From Vicinamibacterales bacterium (GTDB lineage Bacteria; Acidobacteriota; Vicinamibacteria; Vicinamibacterales; 2-12-FULL-66-21), in NCBI GenBank assembly GCA_036496585.1, contig DASXLB010000050.1, forward strand, positions 1 through 64,000: 64,000 bases of DNA, written 5' to 3'. Positions 48,653 through 56,868 of the stretch are shown in pieces. Within the stretch, counting starts at the first letter, position 1. Each line of letters begins with the position of its first letter. The notes below the pieces were generated by a model. The model ran no database searches. It was not told the origin of the DNA and saw nothing but the letters and a program-made list of their open reading frames with translations. The position numbers were made by a program, and so were the translations under genes.

Positions 48653-49389
48653 TGCGGCTCGACGGCAAGGTCGCGATCGTGACCGGCGCCTCGCGCGGGA
48701 TTGGCCGCGCCATCGCGGCGCGGCTCGCGCAGCAGGGCGCGCTGGTGGCGGCGGCCGCGCGCGGCGACAACGCCGCGGCGACGGTGACCGAGATCACCGC
48801 GGCGGGGGGCCGCGCCGAAACCGTCACCGCCGACGTCGGCGACGCCGCGGCCATCGACGCCATGGTCGCGGGCGTGCTCGAGCGGCACGGCCGCATCGAC
48901 ATCCTGGTCAACAACGCCGGCATCACCCGCGATCAGTTGATGCTGCGGCTGAAGCGTGATGACTGGGACGCGGTGATCGCGACGAATCTGACCGGGGCGT
49001 TCGCGGCGACCCAGGCCGTGCTCAAGCCGATGATCCGCCAGCGTGCCGGCCGCATTGTCTGCATCAGCTCGGTGGTCGGGCAGAGCGGCAACGCCGGCCA
49101 GGCGAACTACGCGGCGTCAAAGGCGGGGCTGATCGGGTTCGCCAAGGCGGTGGCGCAGGAAGTGGCCTCGCGCAACGTCACCGTGAACGTGGTCGCGCCA
49201 GGCCTGATCGAGACCGACATGACGCGCGGGATCGCCGAGAAGGCGCACATCGACTGGACGGAACGGATTCCGTTGAAGCGGCTGGGCACGCCCGCCGATG
49301 TCGCCGCGGCGGTCTGTTTCCTGGCGTCCGACGAGGCAGCGTATATTACTGGGCAGGTGCTTGCCGTCAACGGCGGCATGTACATGTAA
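48649..49389 (+). CDS. fabG: 3-oxoacyl-ACP reductase FabG
   Basis: 246 residues of the short-chain dehydrogenase family. NADPH-binding TGASRGIGRAIA, NNAGITRDQLMLR, catalytic Ser in CISSVVGQSGN, YAASKAGLIGFAK (Tyr, Lys) and PGLIETDM. It reduces beta-ketoacyl-ACP. Two ATG codons sit in tandem at 48649 and 48652. Confidence 0.96.
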   Translation: MMRLDGKVAIVTGASRGIGRAIAARLAQQGALVAAAARGDNAAATVTEITAAGGRAETVTADVGDAAAIDAMVAGVLERHGRIDILVNNAGITRDQLMLRLKRDDWDAVIATNLTGAFAATQAVLKPMIRQRAGRIVCISSVVGQSGNAGQANYAASKAGLIGFAKAVAQEVASRNVTVNVVAPGLIETDMTRGIAEKAHIDWTERIPLKRLGTPADVAAAVCFLASDEAAYITGQVLAVNGGMYM

Positions 49390-49409
49390 GCCGGGTCCGT
49401 GCACCCGGC
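49390..49409. repeat. Hairpin between fabG and acpP
   Basis: GCCGGGT-CCGTGC-ACCCGGC immediately follows the fabG stop, followed by GTTTT. It could weaken transcription between fabG and the highly expressed acpP or protect its mRNA. It belongs to the CCGGGT hairpin family at 32466 and 49683. Confidence 0.7.
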
Positions 49410-49441
49410 GTTTTCGCGTTAGGCTTTAGGTGGAGGCATTG

Positions 49442-49684
49442 ATGGCCGTAGCAGACAAGGTGAAGAGCATCATCGTCGAGCAGCTCGGGGTCGACGAAGA
49501 GGAAGTGACCCCGGATGCTTCATTCGTCGACGACCTGGGCGCCGACTCGCTCGACACCGTCGAACTCGTGATGGCGTTCGAGGAGGAGTTCGGGATCGAG
49601 ATTCCGGACGAGGACGCCGAGAAGATCACGCGCGTCAAGGAGGCCATCGAGTACATCGAGTCGCACGCCAAGGGAAAGAAGTAG
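49442..49684 (+). CDS. acpP: Acyl carrier protein
   Basis: 80 residues. Acidic four-helix protein with the phosphopantetheine Ser36 in [18 protein letters not shown]. It carries growing acyl chains. The ATG at 49442 with GGAGG five bases upstream is preferred over a GTG at 49430. It ends in a Lys-containing tail (SHAKGKK). Confidence 0.97.
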   Translation: MAVADKVKSIIVEQLGVDEEEVTPDASFVDDLGADSLDTVELVMAFEEEFGIEIPDEDAEKITRVKEAIEYIESHAKGKK

Positions 49685-49757
49685 ACCGGGTCTCCAGACC
49701 CGGCGTGAAGTAGGCCGGGTCTTCAGAACCGGCGTGCCGTCGGGTCCCCGACCCGAT
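49683..49757. repeat. Three consecutive CCGGGTC-type hairpins between acpP and fabF
   Basis: CCGGGTCT-CC-AGACCCGG (49686-49703), GCCGGGT...ACCGGC (49714-49733) and CGGGT-CCCCG-ACCCG (49741-49755). The first two share the TAGRCCGGGTCTYCAG core and a CGTGAAG/CGTGCC tail, so they look like tandem REP units. A third-party transposase of the RAYT type may have spread them; none is in this window. Confidence 0.85.
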
Positions 49758-49770
49758 AGTCGGAGGCTGA

Positions 49771-51012
49771 TTGAGCAGGCGAGTAATGGTGACGGGCGTA
49801 GGGCTGGTGTCCCCGCTCGCCATCGGGACGCAGGCAAACTGGGACGCCCTGCTGGCAGGTCGGAGCGGCATCGGACCGATTACGCGGTTCGACGCCTCGC
49901 AGTACTCGGCGCGCATCGCCGGCGAGGTGAAGGGCTTCGATCCCCTGCAGTTCATCGACAAGAAAGACGTCAAGAAGATGGACGTCTTCATCCAGTTCGC
50001 GCTCGCCGCGTCGCAGTTTGCCGTCGACGACGCGCGGTTGCAGGTGACGCCGGAGATCGCCGACGGAGTCGGCGTCTTCATCGCCTCGGGGATCGGCGGC
50101 TTCCAGACCATCGAGCGCGAGCACATCGAGCTGATGAAAGGCGGCCCGCGCCGCATCTCCCCGTTCTTCATTCCTGCGTCCATCATCAACCTCGCCGCCG
50201 GCCAGGTGTCGATCCGCTTCGGGGCGCGCGGCCCGAATCTGGCGACCTGCACCGCCTGCACGGCGTCGGCGCACGCCATCGGCGAGTCGTTCGAGATCAT
50301 CCGCCGCGGCGACGCCGACATCATGATCGCCGGCGGCTCCGAGGCGGCGATCACCCCGCTGGGCGTCGGGGGCTTCGCGGCGATGCGGGCGCTGTCGACG
50401 CGCAACGACGATCCGGCGCGCGCCAGCCGGCCGTTCGACACCGATCGCGACGGCTTCGTCATGGGGGAGGGATCCGGCATCTGCGTGCTCGAGACGCTCG
50501 AGTCCGCCGAGCGGCGTGGCGCCTCGATCTACGCCGAGCTGGTCGGCTACGGTCTCAGCTCCGACGCCTACCACCTCACCGGCCAGCCCGAAGACGCGCA
50601 CGGCGCCGTCCGCTCGATGCGGATGGCGTTGCGGAAGGCGGGCATCGAGCCGTCGGCGGTGGATTACGTCAACGCACATGGGACGTCAACCCCGATTAAC
50701 GATCCGACCGAGACGCGGGGCGTCAAGATGCTCTTCGGCGAGCACGCGCGGCGGCTGGCGATGTCGTCGACCAAGTCGATGACCGGTCACCTGCTCGGCG
50801 CCGCCGGCGGTCTCGAGGCCGGCATCACCGCGCTGGCCGTGAAGCACCAGATCGCGCCGCCGACCATCAACCTCGACCACCCCGACGAAGCCTGCGATCT
50901 CGACTACGTGCCGCACACCGCCCGTCCGATGGCCATCCGCTATGCGCTGTCGAACTCCTTCGGCTTCGGCGGCACCAACGGCACGTTGCTGATGAAAAGA
51001 TTCGAGGGCTGA
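49771..51012 (+). CDS. fabF: 3-oxoacyl-ACP synthase II (FabF)
   Basis: Elongating condensing enzyme. 413 residues: VMVTGVGLVSPLAIG, active-site Cys in TCTACTASAHAIGE, first His in NAHGTSTPINDPTE, second His in KSMTGHLLGAAGGLEA and the C-terminal SFGFGGTNGTLLM. The start is TTG at 49771, supported by GGAGG four bases upstream. It ends the fatty acid operon. Confidence 0.96.
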   Translation: MSRRVMVTGVGLVSPLAIGTQANWDALLAGRSGIGPITRFDASQYSARIAGEVKGFDPLQFIDKKDVKKMDVFIQFALAASQFAVDDARLQVTPEIADGVGVFIASGIGGFQTIEREHIELMKGGPRRISPFFIPASIINLAAGQVSIRFGARGPNLATCTACTASAHAIGESFEIIRRGDADIMIAGGSEAAITPLGVGGFAAMRALSTRNDDPARASRPFDTDRDGFVMGEGSGICVLETLESAERRGASIYAELVGYGLSSDAYHLTGQPEDAHGAVRSMRMALRKAGIEPSAVDYVNAHGTSTPINDPTETRGVKMLFGEHARRLAMSSTKSMTGHLLGAAGGLEAGITALAVKHQIAPPTINLDHPDEACDLDYVPHTARPMAIRYALSNSFGFGGTNGTLLMKRFEG

Positions 51013-51108
51013 ACATGAGCGCCACGCGCGAGCGGAATGGAGCGGCCGGCGAAGCGGCCGCGTAATGGAGCGAGCTTAAGCGATGCGCCGAAGGCGCGAG
51101 CGCCAATC
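51013..51108. repeat. Palindrome-rich spacer before etfB
   Basis: Contains GCGGCC-GGCGAA-GCGGCCGC and GCGCC-GAA-GGCGC-type hairpins, and the word AATGGAGCG twice. No gene is seen. It has the look of another REP-like unit, distinct from those at 5910 and 49683. Confidence 0.55.
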
Positions 51109-51870
51109 ATGAAAATTGCCGTTTGTATCAAGCAAGTGGTCACGCGCGAGTGGCAGCTCCGCGTCAACGATCAGAAAACCTGGATCCGCGACCAGGACGC
51201 CAGCTTCGAGCTCAACGAGCCGGACGCCTACGCGTTGGAAGAAGCGCTCCGTCTCAAGGAAAAACACGGCGGCGAGGTCATTGTCTGCTGCGCCGGCCCG
51301 GCCCGCGCCACGCAGGTGATCCGGGAGGCGCTGGCCCGCGGCGCCGATCGCGCGTTGCACGTCGAATCGGACGCGCTCGGCACCGCCGACGCCGGCACGA
51401 TTGCCGCGGCGCTCGCTGAGGCGATTCGCGCGGAGCAGGTCGATCTCGTGCTCACCGGACTGCAGTCCGACGATCAGGGGTTCGGACAGGTCGGCGTCGT
51501 GCTCGCCGAAACCCTCGGCATCCCGCACGCCACCATCATCATGGAAGTGCAGGTCGAGGCCAGCGGGCTCCGCGTCAAGCGTGAGCTCGAAGGCGGCTGG
51601 TTCCAGTGGGTCCGACTGCCGCTGCCGGCGCTGGTGACGATCCAGAGCGGCATCAACCAGCTCCGCTACGCCACGCTGAAGGGGATCATGGCCGCCAAGA
51701 AGAAGGAGATCAAGAAGGTGGCCGCGCCGGCCGTCGCCTCCGGCGGCCAGCGTGTCACCAGTCTGTATTTCCCCGAGAAGGCCAAACAGACGCAGGTGCT
51801 CGCCGGGCCGCCGGCCGAGGCCGCCAAGGCGCTCGTCACGCGCCTGCGCGAGGAAGCGAGGGCGCTGTGA
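51109..51870 (+). CDS. etfB: Electron transfer flavoprotein beta subunit
   Basis: 253 residues. ETF-beta fold: KIAVCIKQVV, FELNEPDAYALEEALRLKEK, EVIVCCAGP, LVLTGLQSDDQGFGQVGVVLAETLG (parts LTGLQSDDQGFG and VGVVLAETLG), and the recognition loop RYATLKGIMAAKKKEIK that docks to acyl-CoA dehydrogenases. Binds AMP. Overlaps etfA. Confidence 0.95.
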   Translation: MKIAVCIKQVVTREWQLRVNDQKTWIRDQDASFELNEPDAYALEEALRLKEKHGGEVIVCCAGPARATQVIREALARGADRALHVESDALGTADAGTIAAALAEAIRAEQVDLVLTGLQSDDQGFGQVGVVLAETLGIPHATIIMEVQVEASGLRVKRELEGGWFQWVRLPLPALVTIQSGINQLRYATLKGIMAAKKKEIKKVAAPAVASGGQRVTSLYFPEKAKQTQVLAGPPAEAAKALVTRLREEARAL

Positions 51871-52799
51871 TTCTGGTGATCGCCGAACAGCGCGACGGCA
51901 CGCTCAATCGCGCGACGCTCGAGTCCATCGCGGCGGCTCAGTCGGCGAGTGAGCCGGTCAAAGTCGCGGTGCTGGGATCCGGGGTCGACGCCGTCGCGCA
52001 GGAGCTCGCCCGTGCGGCGATCGACGAAGTGATCGCCGTCGACGATCCGTCGCTGCAGGCCTACACAGCCGACGGTTTCGTGCTCGCGCTGGAGCAGCTG
52101 GTGCGGGCCGAGCCGCCGCAGCGCGTGTTCCTGCCGCACACCTACCAGACGCGCGACTTCGCGCCGGCGCTGGCGGCCCGGCTGACGTGGCCGCTCGTCA
52201 CTGATTGCACGGCGCTGAAAGATGGCGGCTACGTTCGACCGATGTTTCAGGGGAAGCTGCAGGCCGACATCGCCGTCGACCGTCCGCACCTGGCGACGTT
52301 CCAGATCGGCGCCTTCCGCGCCGACGCGATGAAGGCGGGCAGCGCCGGCATACGCAAGGCCTCGATCGCCATCGACGCATCGAAGATCCGGCAGAAACCG
52401 GAGGCCCCGTTCAAAGAGGCCAAGCAGGCGGTCGATCTCTCGCAGGCCGAGCGGATCGTCGCGGTCGGCCGCGGCATCAAGGGGCAGGAGCACATCGAGC
52501 TTGCCCGCAAGCTGGCCGAGGCGATGGGCGCCGAGCTCGCCGCGTCGCGGCCGATTTGCGATGCCGGTTGGCTGCCGATGGACCGCCAGATCGGCAGCTC
52601 TGGACAGACGGTCGCGCCCAAGCTGTACGTGGCGCTCGGCATCTCCGGCGCCATCCAGCATCTCGTCGGCATGAAGGGCTCGCGGACGATCGTCGCCATC
52701 AATAAGGATCCCGAGGCGCCGATCTTCGAGGTGGCGGACTACGGCATCGTCGGGGACCTGTTCGAGATAGTGCCGGCGCTGATCGCTGCGCTTAAGTAA
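51867..52799 (+). CDS. etfA: Electron transfer flavoprotein alpha subunit
   Basis: 310 residues. FAD-binding C-terminal domain with VAVGRGIKGQEHIELARKLAEAMGAELAASRP (parts VGRGIKGQEHIEL and AEAMGAELAASRP), DAGWLPMDRQIGSSGQTVAPKLYVALGISGAIQHLVGM (parts RQIGSSGQTVAPKLY and GISGAIQHLVGM) and INKDPEAPIFEVADYGIVGD. GTG start overlaps the etfB stop. Confidence 0.95.
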   Translation: MILVIAEQRDGTLNRATLESIAAAQSASEPVKVAVLGSGVDAVAQELARAAIDEVIAVDDPSLQAYTADGFVLALEQLVRAEPPQRVFLPHTYQTRDFAPALAARLTWPLVTDCTALKDGGYVRPMFQGKLQADIAVDRPHLATFQIGAFRADAMKAGSAGIRKASIAIDASKIRQKPEAPFKEAKQAVDLSQAERIVAVGRGIKGQEHIELARKLAEAMGAELAASRPICDAGWLPMDRQIGSSGQTVAPKLYVALGISGAIQHLVGMKGSRTIVAINKDPEAPIFEVADYGIVGDLFEIVPALIAALK

Positions 52800-53211
52800 G
52801 CCGGGGTGCAAAAGGGGCCAAAGGTGCTAAGGGGGCTAAGGGTGCTGGTGCTAAAGGTGCTAGGGTGCTAAGGGTGCTGGTGCTAAAGGTGCTGCTGCCA
52901 CGAGCGCAGGCGATGCGAACGATGCGCACGACGCGCCGCGGCTCGGATGCGGTCGTGGCCGCCGTCGGCAAGACCAGCGGCCGCATTCGGCGCACTCGTA
53001 GCACCCATCGCACCCCTAGCACCCTCGGCACGCTGAGCACCCCTAGCACCAGCACCCGTCGCACCCCTAGCACCCGCACCCTTAGCCCCCTTGGCGCCTT
53101 TAGCACCTTTGGCACCGTCAGCATCCCTCGCCTCCGCACCCCTCGCACCCGCACCCTTAGCCCCCTTGGCCCCTTTTGCCCCTTTAGCACCGTTCGACCG
53201 GCGAGCGCGGC
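52800..53211. repeat. About 400 bp of degenerate short tandem repeats set as an inverted pair
   Basis: Left arm (about 52803-52895): units such as GGTGCTAAG, GGGGCTAAG and GGTGCTGGTGCTAAA, at least ten times. Right arm (about 52998-53195): the complementary words CCTTAGCACC, CCTAGCACC, CCTTTAGCACC, at least fifteen times with varied spacers. About 100 bases of ordinary-looking sequence separate them. No credible gene is present; frames give only Leu/Ala/Pro or Arg/Val repeats. It splits etfA from its redox partner gene. Confidence 0.9.
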
Positions 53212-54924
53212 GTGAGCGGACGCGAGACTCTCGAACTCGATGTTCTCATCGTCGGCGGCGGTCCTGCCGGGATGTCGGCGGCGCTCCGGATCGCCCAGCT
53301 GCAGCGCGAACGGGGAGGCGAGCCGCTGGCCATCGCGGTCCTGGAAAAGGCGCGCGAAGCGGGCGCCCACATGCTCTCGGGCGCGGTGCTCGATCCCTCG
53401 ACGCTGAAAGATCTGATTCCCGACTTCAAAGAGAAAGGCGCGCCTCTCGCGACCGCGGTCCATCGCGACGACATCTACTTCCTGACGCGCACGTCGAAAA
53501 TCCGTCTGCCGATCACGCCGCCGTTCTTCAGGAACCACGGCAACTACCTCATTTCGCTCAACCGGTTCGTGAAATGGCTCGCGGGCCTCGTCGAGGCCGA
53601 GGGCATCGACATCTTCACCGGTTTTCCGGCGACCGAAGTGCTGTACGACCCTTCGACAGGCTCAGGGCAGGCCCCTTCGACAGGCTCAGGGCAGGCGGCC
53701 CGTGTTGTCGGCGTGCGCACCGGCGATCGGGGTATCGACAAGCACGGGCAGAAGAAGTCGACGTTCGAACCCGGCGTCGACATCCGCGCGAAGGTCACGA
53801 TCTTCTGCGACGGCGTCCGCGGCAACCTGACGAAGGCGCTGGTGCGCCGGCTCGGGCTGGATGACGGCAAGAGCCCGTCGGTGTATGCGATCGGCATCAA
53901 GGAGCTGTGGGAAGTGCCGCCCGGCCGCAGCGAGCCGGGGCGCGTCGTGCACACGATGGGCTACCCGCTCAAGATGGAGGAATTCGGCGGCGGCTTCATG
54001 TACGGCCTGCCCGACAACTTCGTCGCGGTGGGGCTCGTCGCGGGTCTCGACTACAAGGATCCGATGTTCGACCCCCACGTCGCGTTCCAGCATCTGAAGC
54101 GGCATCCTGTGATCGCCTCGGTGCTCGAAGGGGGTACGCTCGTGCGCTACGGCGCCAAGGCGCTGCCCGAGGGCGGCTGGTACACGATCCCCAAGACCTA
54201 CGCGTCGGGCGCCCTCATCGCCGGCGACGCCGCGGGGTTCATGAATTCGGCGCGGCTCAAGGGCATCCATCTGGCGATGCGAACGGGGATGCTCGCGGCC
54301 GAGACTGCCTTCGAGGCCGTGCGCACAGGGGAGACGTCGGAGGCGGCGCTGAAAGCCTACGACGACCGCATACAGGCGAGCGCGGTGCGCAAGGAGCTGT
54401 ACCCGGTCCGGAACGTTCACCAGGCGTTCGGCTACGGCACCCTCGCCGGCGCCGCGTTCACCGGACTGTCGATCGTCACCGGCGGCGGCTGGTTCAAGGA
54501 TCCGCTGCCGGCGCACGGCGGGTGGACGCGGATCGCCAGACTCGCCGCCTACTACAAGGATGCCCGTCCCGACCCCGAATCCATCGTCAATCCCGTCAAG
54601 ATCGACCGCGAATTGACCTTCGATCGGCTGACCGGCGTCCACTATTCAGGCACGCGCCATCCCGAAGATCAGCCGTCGCACCTGATCGTGCACGATGCCA
54701 GCATCTGCGCGACCCGCTGCCGCGAGGAGTACGGCAACCCATGCATCCGCTTCTGCCCGGCCAACGTCTACGAGATGGTCGACGCCGGCGACGGCACGAA
54801 GAAGCTGCAGATCAACGCCTCGAACTGCGTGCACTGCAAGACGTGCGACATCATGGATCCCTACCAGATCATCGACTGGGTGCCTCCGGAAGGCGGCGGC
54901 GGGCCGCAGTACGAGGGGATGTAG
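53212..54924 (+). CDS. Electron transfer flavoprotein:quinone oxidoreductase
   Basis: 570 residues. FAD domain VLIVGGGPAGMSAALRIAQL near 11-30, membrane-contact and quinone region PEGGWYTIPKTYASGALIAGDAAGFMNSARLKGIH (parts GGWYTIPKTYASG and GDAAGFMNSARLKGIH), and a C-terminal 4Fe-4S module ATRCREEYGNPCIRFCPANVYE (Cys pattern) and CVHCKTCDIMDP. It moves electrons from ETF to menaquinone. Residues about 146-161 (DPSTGSGQAPSTGSGQA) come from two copies of a 24-bp dispersed repeat. GTG start. Confidence 0.95.
   Translation: MSGRETLELDVLIVGGGPAGMSAALRIAQLQRERGGEPLAIAVLEKAREAGAHMLSGAVLDPSTLKDLIPDFKEKGAPLATAVHRDDIYFLTRTSKIRLPITPPFFRNHGNYLISLNRFVKWLAGLVEAEGIDIFTGFPATEVLYDPSTGSGQAPSTGSGQAARVVGVRTGDRGIDKHGQKKSTFEPGVDIRAKVTIFCDGVRGNLTKALVRRLGLDDGKSPSVYAIGIKELWEVPPGRSEPGRVVHTMGYPLKMEEFGGGFMYGLPDNFVAVGLVAGLDYKDPMFDPHVAFQHLKRHPVIASVLEGGTLVRYGAKALPEGGWYTIPKTYASGALIAGDAAGFMNSARLKGIHLAMRTGMLAAETAFEAVRTGETSEAALKAYDDRIQASAVRKELYPVRNVHQAFGYGTLAGAAFTGLSIVTGGGWFKDPLPAHGGWTRIARLAAYYKDARPDPESIVNPVKIDRELTFDRLTGVHYSGTRHPEDQPSHLIVHDASICATRCREEYGNPCIRFCPANVYEMVDAGDGTKKLQINASNCVHCKTCDIMDPYQIIDWVPPEGGGGPQYEGM
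53649..53696. repeat. Two in-frame copies of a 24-bp dispersed repeat inside the ETF-QO gene
   Basis: CCTTCGACAGGCTCAGGGCAGG repeats with a 24-base period (52 of the T bases align at 53652 and 53676). Being a multiple of three it adds PSTGSGQA twice without breaking the frame; in another frame it reads FDRLRAG. I recognise this word as one that recurs in many environmental bacterial genomes. Confidence 0.9.
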
Positions 54925-54956
54925 AGCGGGATCGGGTCATCGGCTGATCGGGTAAT

Positions 54957-55655
54957 CTGGCGACCATCGAGAAGACACGTCTCGCCGCGCCGCGGATCCG
55001 CAAGGCCCGTCTCATTGCCGCGGCCGCCGCGCCGCTCATCCGTCTGCTGGGCGCGACGTACCGGTGGCGCGTCGACGGCTTCCATCGTTACGAAGAGATC
55101 GTCAGGTCCGGCCGTCCGCCGATCCTGGCGTTCTGGCACGGCCGCGTCCTCGCGGCCACGCTCTACTTCCGCGATCGCGGCATCGTCGTCATGACGAGCG
55201 AGAACTTCGACGGCGAGTGGATTACCGGCGTCATCCAGCGCTTCGGCTATGGCGCGGCGCGCGGGTCGAGTTCGCGCGGCGGCGCGCGGGCGCTCGTGCA
55301 ATTGAAGCGCGACCTCGAGGCCGGGCGGACGGTGGGGTTCGCGCTCGACGGGCCGCGCGGTCCTGCGCGGGTCGCGCAGCCGGGTGCGATCTGGCTCGCG
55401 GGGGCGACCGGCCATCCGGTACTGCCGTTCCACGTCGAAGCGTCGCGTGCCTGGACGATGAAGAGCTGGGATCGGACGCAGGTGCCGCAGCCGTTCAGCC
55501 GCGTGGCACTGGTGGTGGGAGAGCCGATCGTGGTGCCGGACTCGTCGGAGTCGGCGGTGGCGGCGGGGACGCGAGCGCTCGAGCGGCGGCTCGGAGAAAT
55601 TGAATCGCGCGCGGCCGATATACTCGGCTCGCGCGCGAACCAACGCAGCGCCTAA
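54957..55655 (+). CDS. DUF374 lysophospholipid acyltransferase-like protein (non-canonical start)
   Basis: 232 residues if read from CTG at 54957. The family motif FWHGRVLAATLYF, then SENFDGEWITGVIQRFGYGAARGSSSRGG and ALDGPRGPARVAQPG, matches DUF374, which transfers acyl groups in lipid A-like or phospholipid metabolism. No in-frame ATG, GTG or TTG lies between the upstream TGA (54945) and ATG 55191, but starting at 55191 would delete the HGR motif. CTG 54957 or another near-cognate codon is the likely start. Confidence 0.75.
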   Translation: MATIEKTRLAAPRIRKARLIAAAAAPLIRLLGATYRWRVDGFHRYEEIVRSGRPPILAFWHGRVLAATLYFRDRGIVVMTSENFDGEWITGVIQRFGYGAARGSSSRGGARALVQLKRDLEAGRTVGFALDGPRGPARVAQPGAIWLAGATGHPVLPFHVEASRAWTMKSWDRTQVPQPFSRVALVVGEPIVVPDSSESAVAAGTRALERRLGEIESRAADILGSRANQRSA

Positions 55656-55656
55656 T

Positions 55657-56340
55657 CTAGAGGCTGCTCGACCCTGGGGTAAGGAACCGCTTTCTCCGTG
55701 CGGCAAGGCCGACCAGGCCAGTCGCCAGGAGTGCCAGCGTCGCCGGCTCCGGAACGGGCGCCAGAGTGATCTGGTCCTGTCCGGCTCCCGGGTTCGCGTC
55801 GAGCCAGGTTGTCGTCGCGGACATATATCCGCTGCCGGCACTGCTCAACGCCTGCAGATAGGACGTGCCGTATTTGAGGGCATCGTCCGACGCCATCGAC
55901 ACCCAGAAGGCTCCGCTCGACAAGTCGTAGTTCGTATCGTAGAGCACCTCCCAGATCGCAAGCTGCAGGCCAGCCGCCATGGCACTGGTGCCGGTGTTGT
56001 GGATGTCGACCGCGAAACTGTCGAACAACCACGCGGCCTTGCTCAACACCGCCGGTGCCAGGATGTCATCGGTGCTGCGTACGGCCACCGACTGTGGGTC
56101 CTGTTCGTTGTTGAGAACGTCCACGCAGTACGAGTAGAAGCTGCTGCCGTATCCGTTCGGCGTACCTCCCAACCATGCCCAATCCAACTCTCCCGCATAG
56201 GCCGTGACATTGCGAACACCGGCCAGAGTGACGACCTGCGCCTTGCCCAGTCCAACGAAATCGATCTGAATCGGCGAGGCGTCAGCCAGTCGCGCGAGAA
56301 GTAATACTCCGAGCGTCAATAGAACGGTCCTGCGCAACAC
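55657..56340 (-). CDS. PEP-CTERM surface protein
   Basis: 227 residues on the minus strand. Signal peptide VLLTLGVLLLARLADA, a beta-rich body with two Cys-poor halves, and a C-terminal PEP-CTERM signal APVPEPATLALLATGLVGLAARRKR: the VPEP motif, a hydrophobic helix and a basic end. An exosortase would cleave at this motif and anchor or release it together with exopolysaccharide. The exosortase gene is not in this window. Confidence 0.92.
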   Translation of the reverse strand: MLRRTVLLTLGVLLLARLADASPIQIDFVGLGKAQVVTLAGVRNVTAYAGELDWAWLGGTPNGYGSSFYSYCVDVLNNEQDPQSVAVRSTDDILAPAVLSKAAWLFDSFAVDIHNTGTSAMAAGLQLAIWEVLYDTNYDLSSGAFWVSMASDDALKYGTSYLQALSSAGSGYMSATTTWLDANPGAGQDQITLAPVPEPATLALLATGLVGLAARRKRFLTPGSSSL

Positions 56341-56868
56341 TGCCTCCTTTCAGGGGAGCGCAGAGGCACAGGTGCTGCCAAGTTGTGACAAAACTATTTC
56401 AGCCATGTAAGGCTAGTAAATACAATGACTTACATTCGTCGTTCGTCGTGAATCTTGGTCCGCAAGTGCCATCGGCCGCTGAAGAAAGTCGCCTCCACGG
56501 CGAACTATCGGATCCCCCAGGATCTCGCGGCCCTCTCCTGCAGGTTTCAGCACTGCGAATGAAGGCCCGCAGATCGCAAACAAAAGTCTTCCCTGAGATG
56601 AACTAATCAAGGCGTTGAACCCCATAATGTCGCGAAAATCAGGGTTTATTACATTTTTAGAGTGGTACGGCGTTCGCCTAGAGCCGGGTCGTCAGACTTC
56701 CGCGCAACCCAGGCGAGGAACAGGGAGACGGGCATGGGATTTGTGGCGCAGGCCCATCCACGCGCAGAGCAGCTTGTTAGTGGGGCGCGCGCCTCACAAA
56801 CGTCTGCGCCAGCCGTCGGTTTGGTCCCGGCAACTCGGGTACGTTTTCGGGACAGGAGAAAGAAACCA
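56341..56868. promoter_or_regulatory. AT-richer intergenic region between the PEP-CTERM and PEGA genes
   Basis: The first 320 bases are more AT-rich than the rest of the window and contain a perfect inverted repeat ATGTAAG (56405-56411) / CTTACAT (56429-56435) separated by 17 bases, 65 bases upstream of the PEP-CTERM start on its coding side. I found no convincing gene. In 56662-56868 the PEGA frame is open, but its sequence is not protein-like, and a good ribosome site appears only at 56854. Confidence 0.5.

Noticed and set aside
52803-53200. CRISPR array
   Set aside because: Units are 9-10 bases, degenerate, without constant-length spacers, and arranged in facing orientation; no cas gene nearby.
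52792-53538. Minus-strand frame with collagen-like LAPLAPFAP repeats
   Set aside because: Pure translation of the degenerate short repeats; no start signal and it overlaps the ETF-QO gene.
56385-56606. 73-codon plus-strand frame in the AT-richer gap
   Set aside because: No ribosome site, no hydrophobic or conserved feature, and codon use unlike its neighbours.
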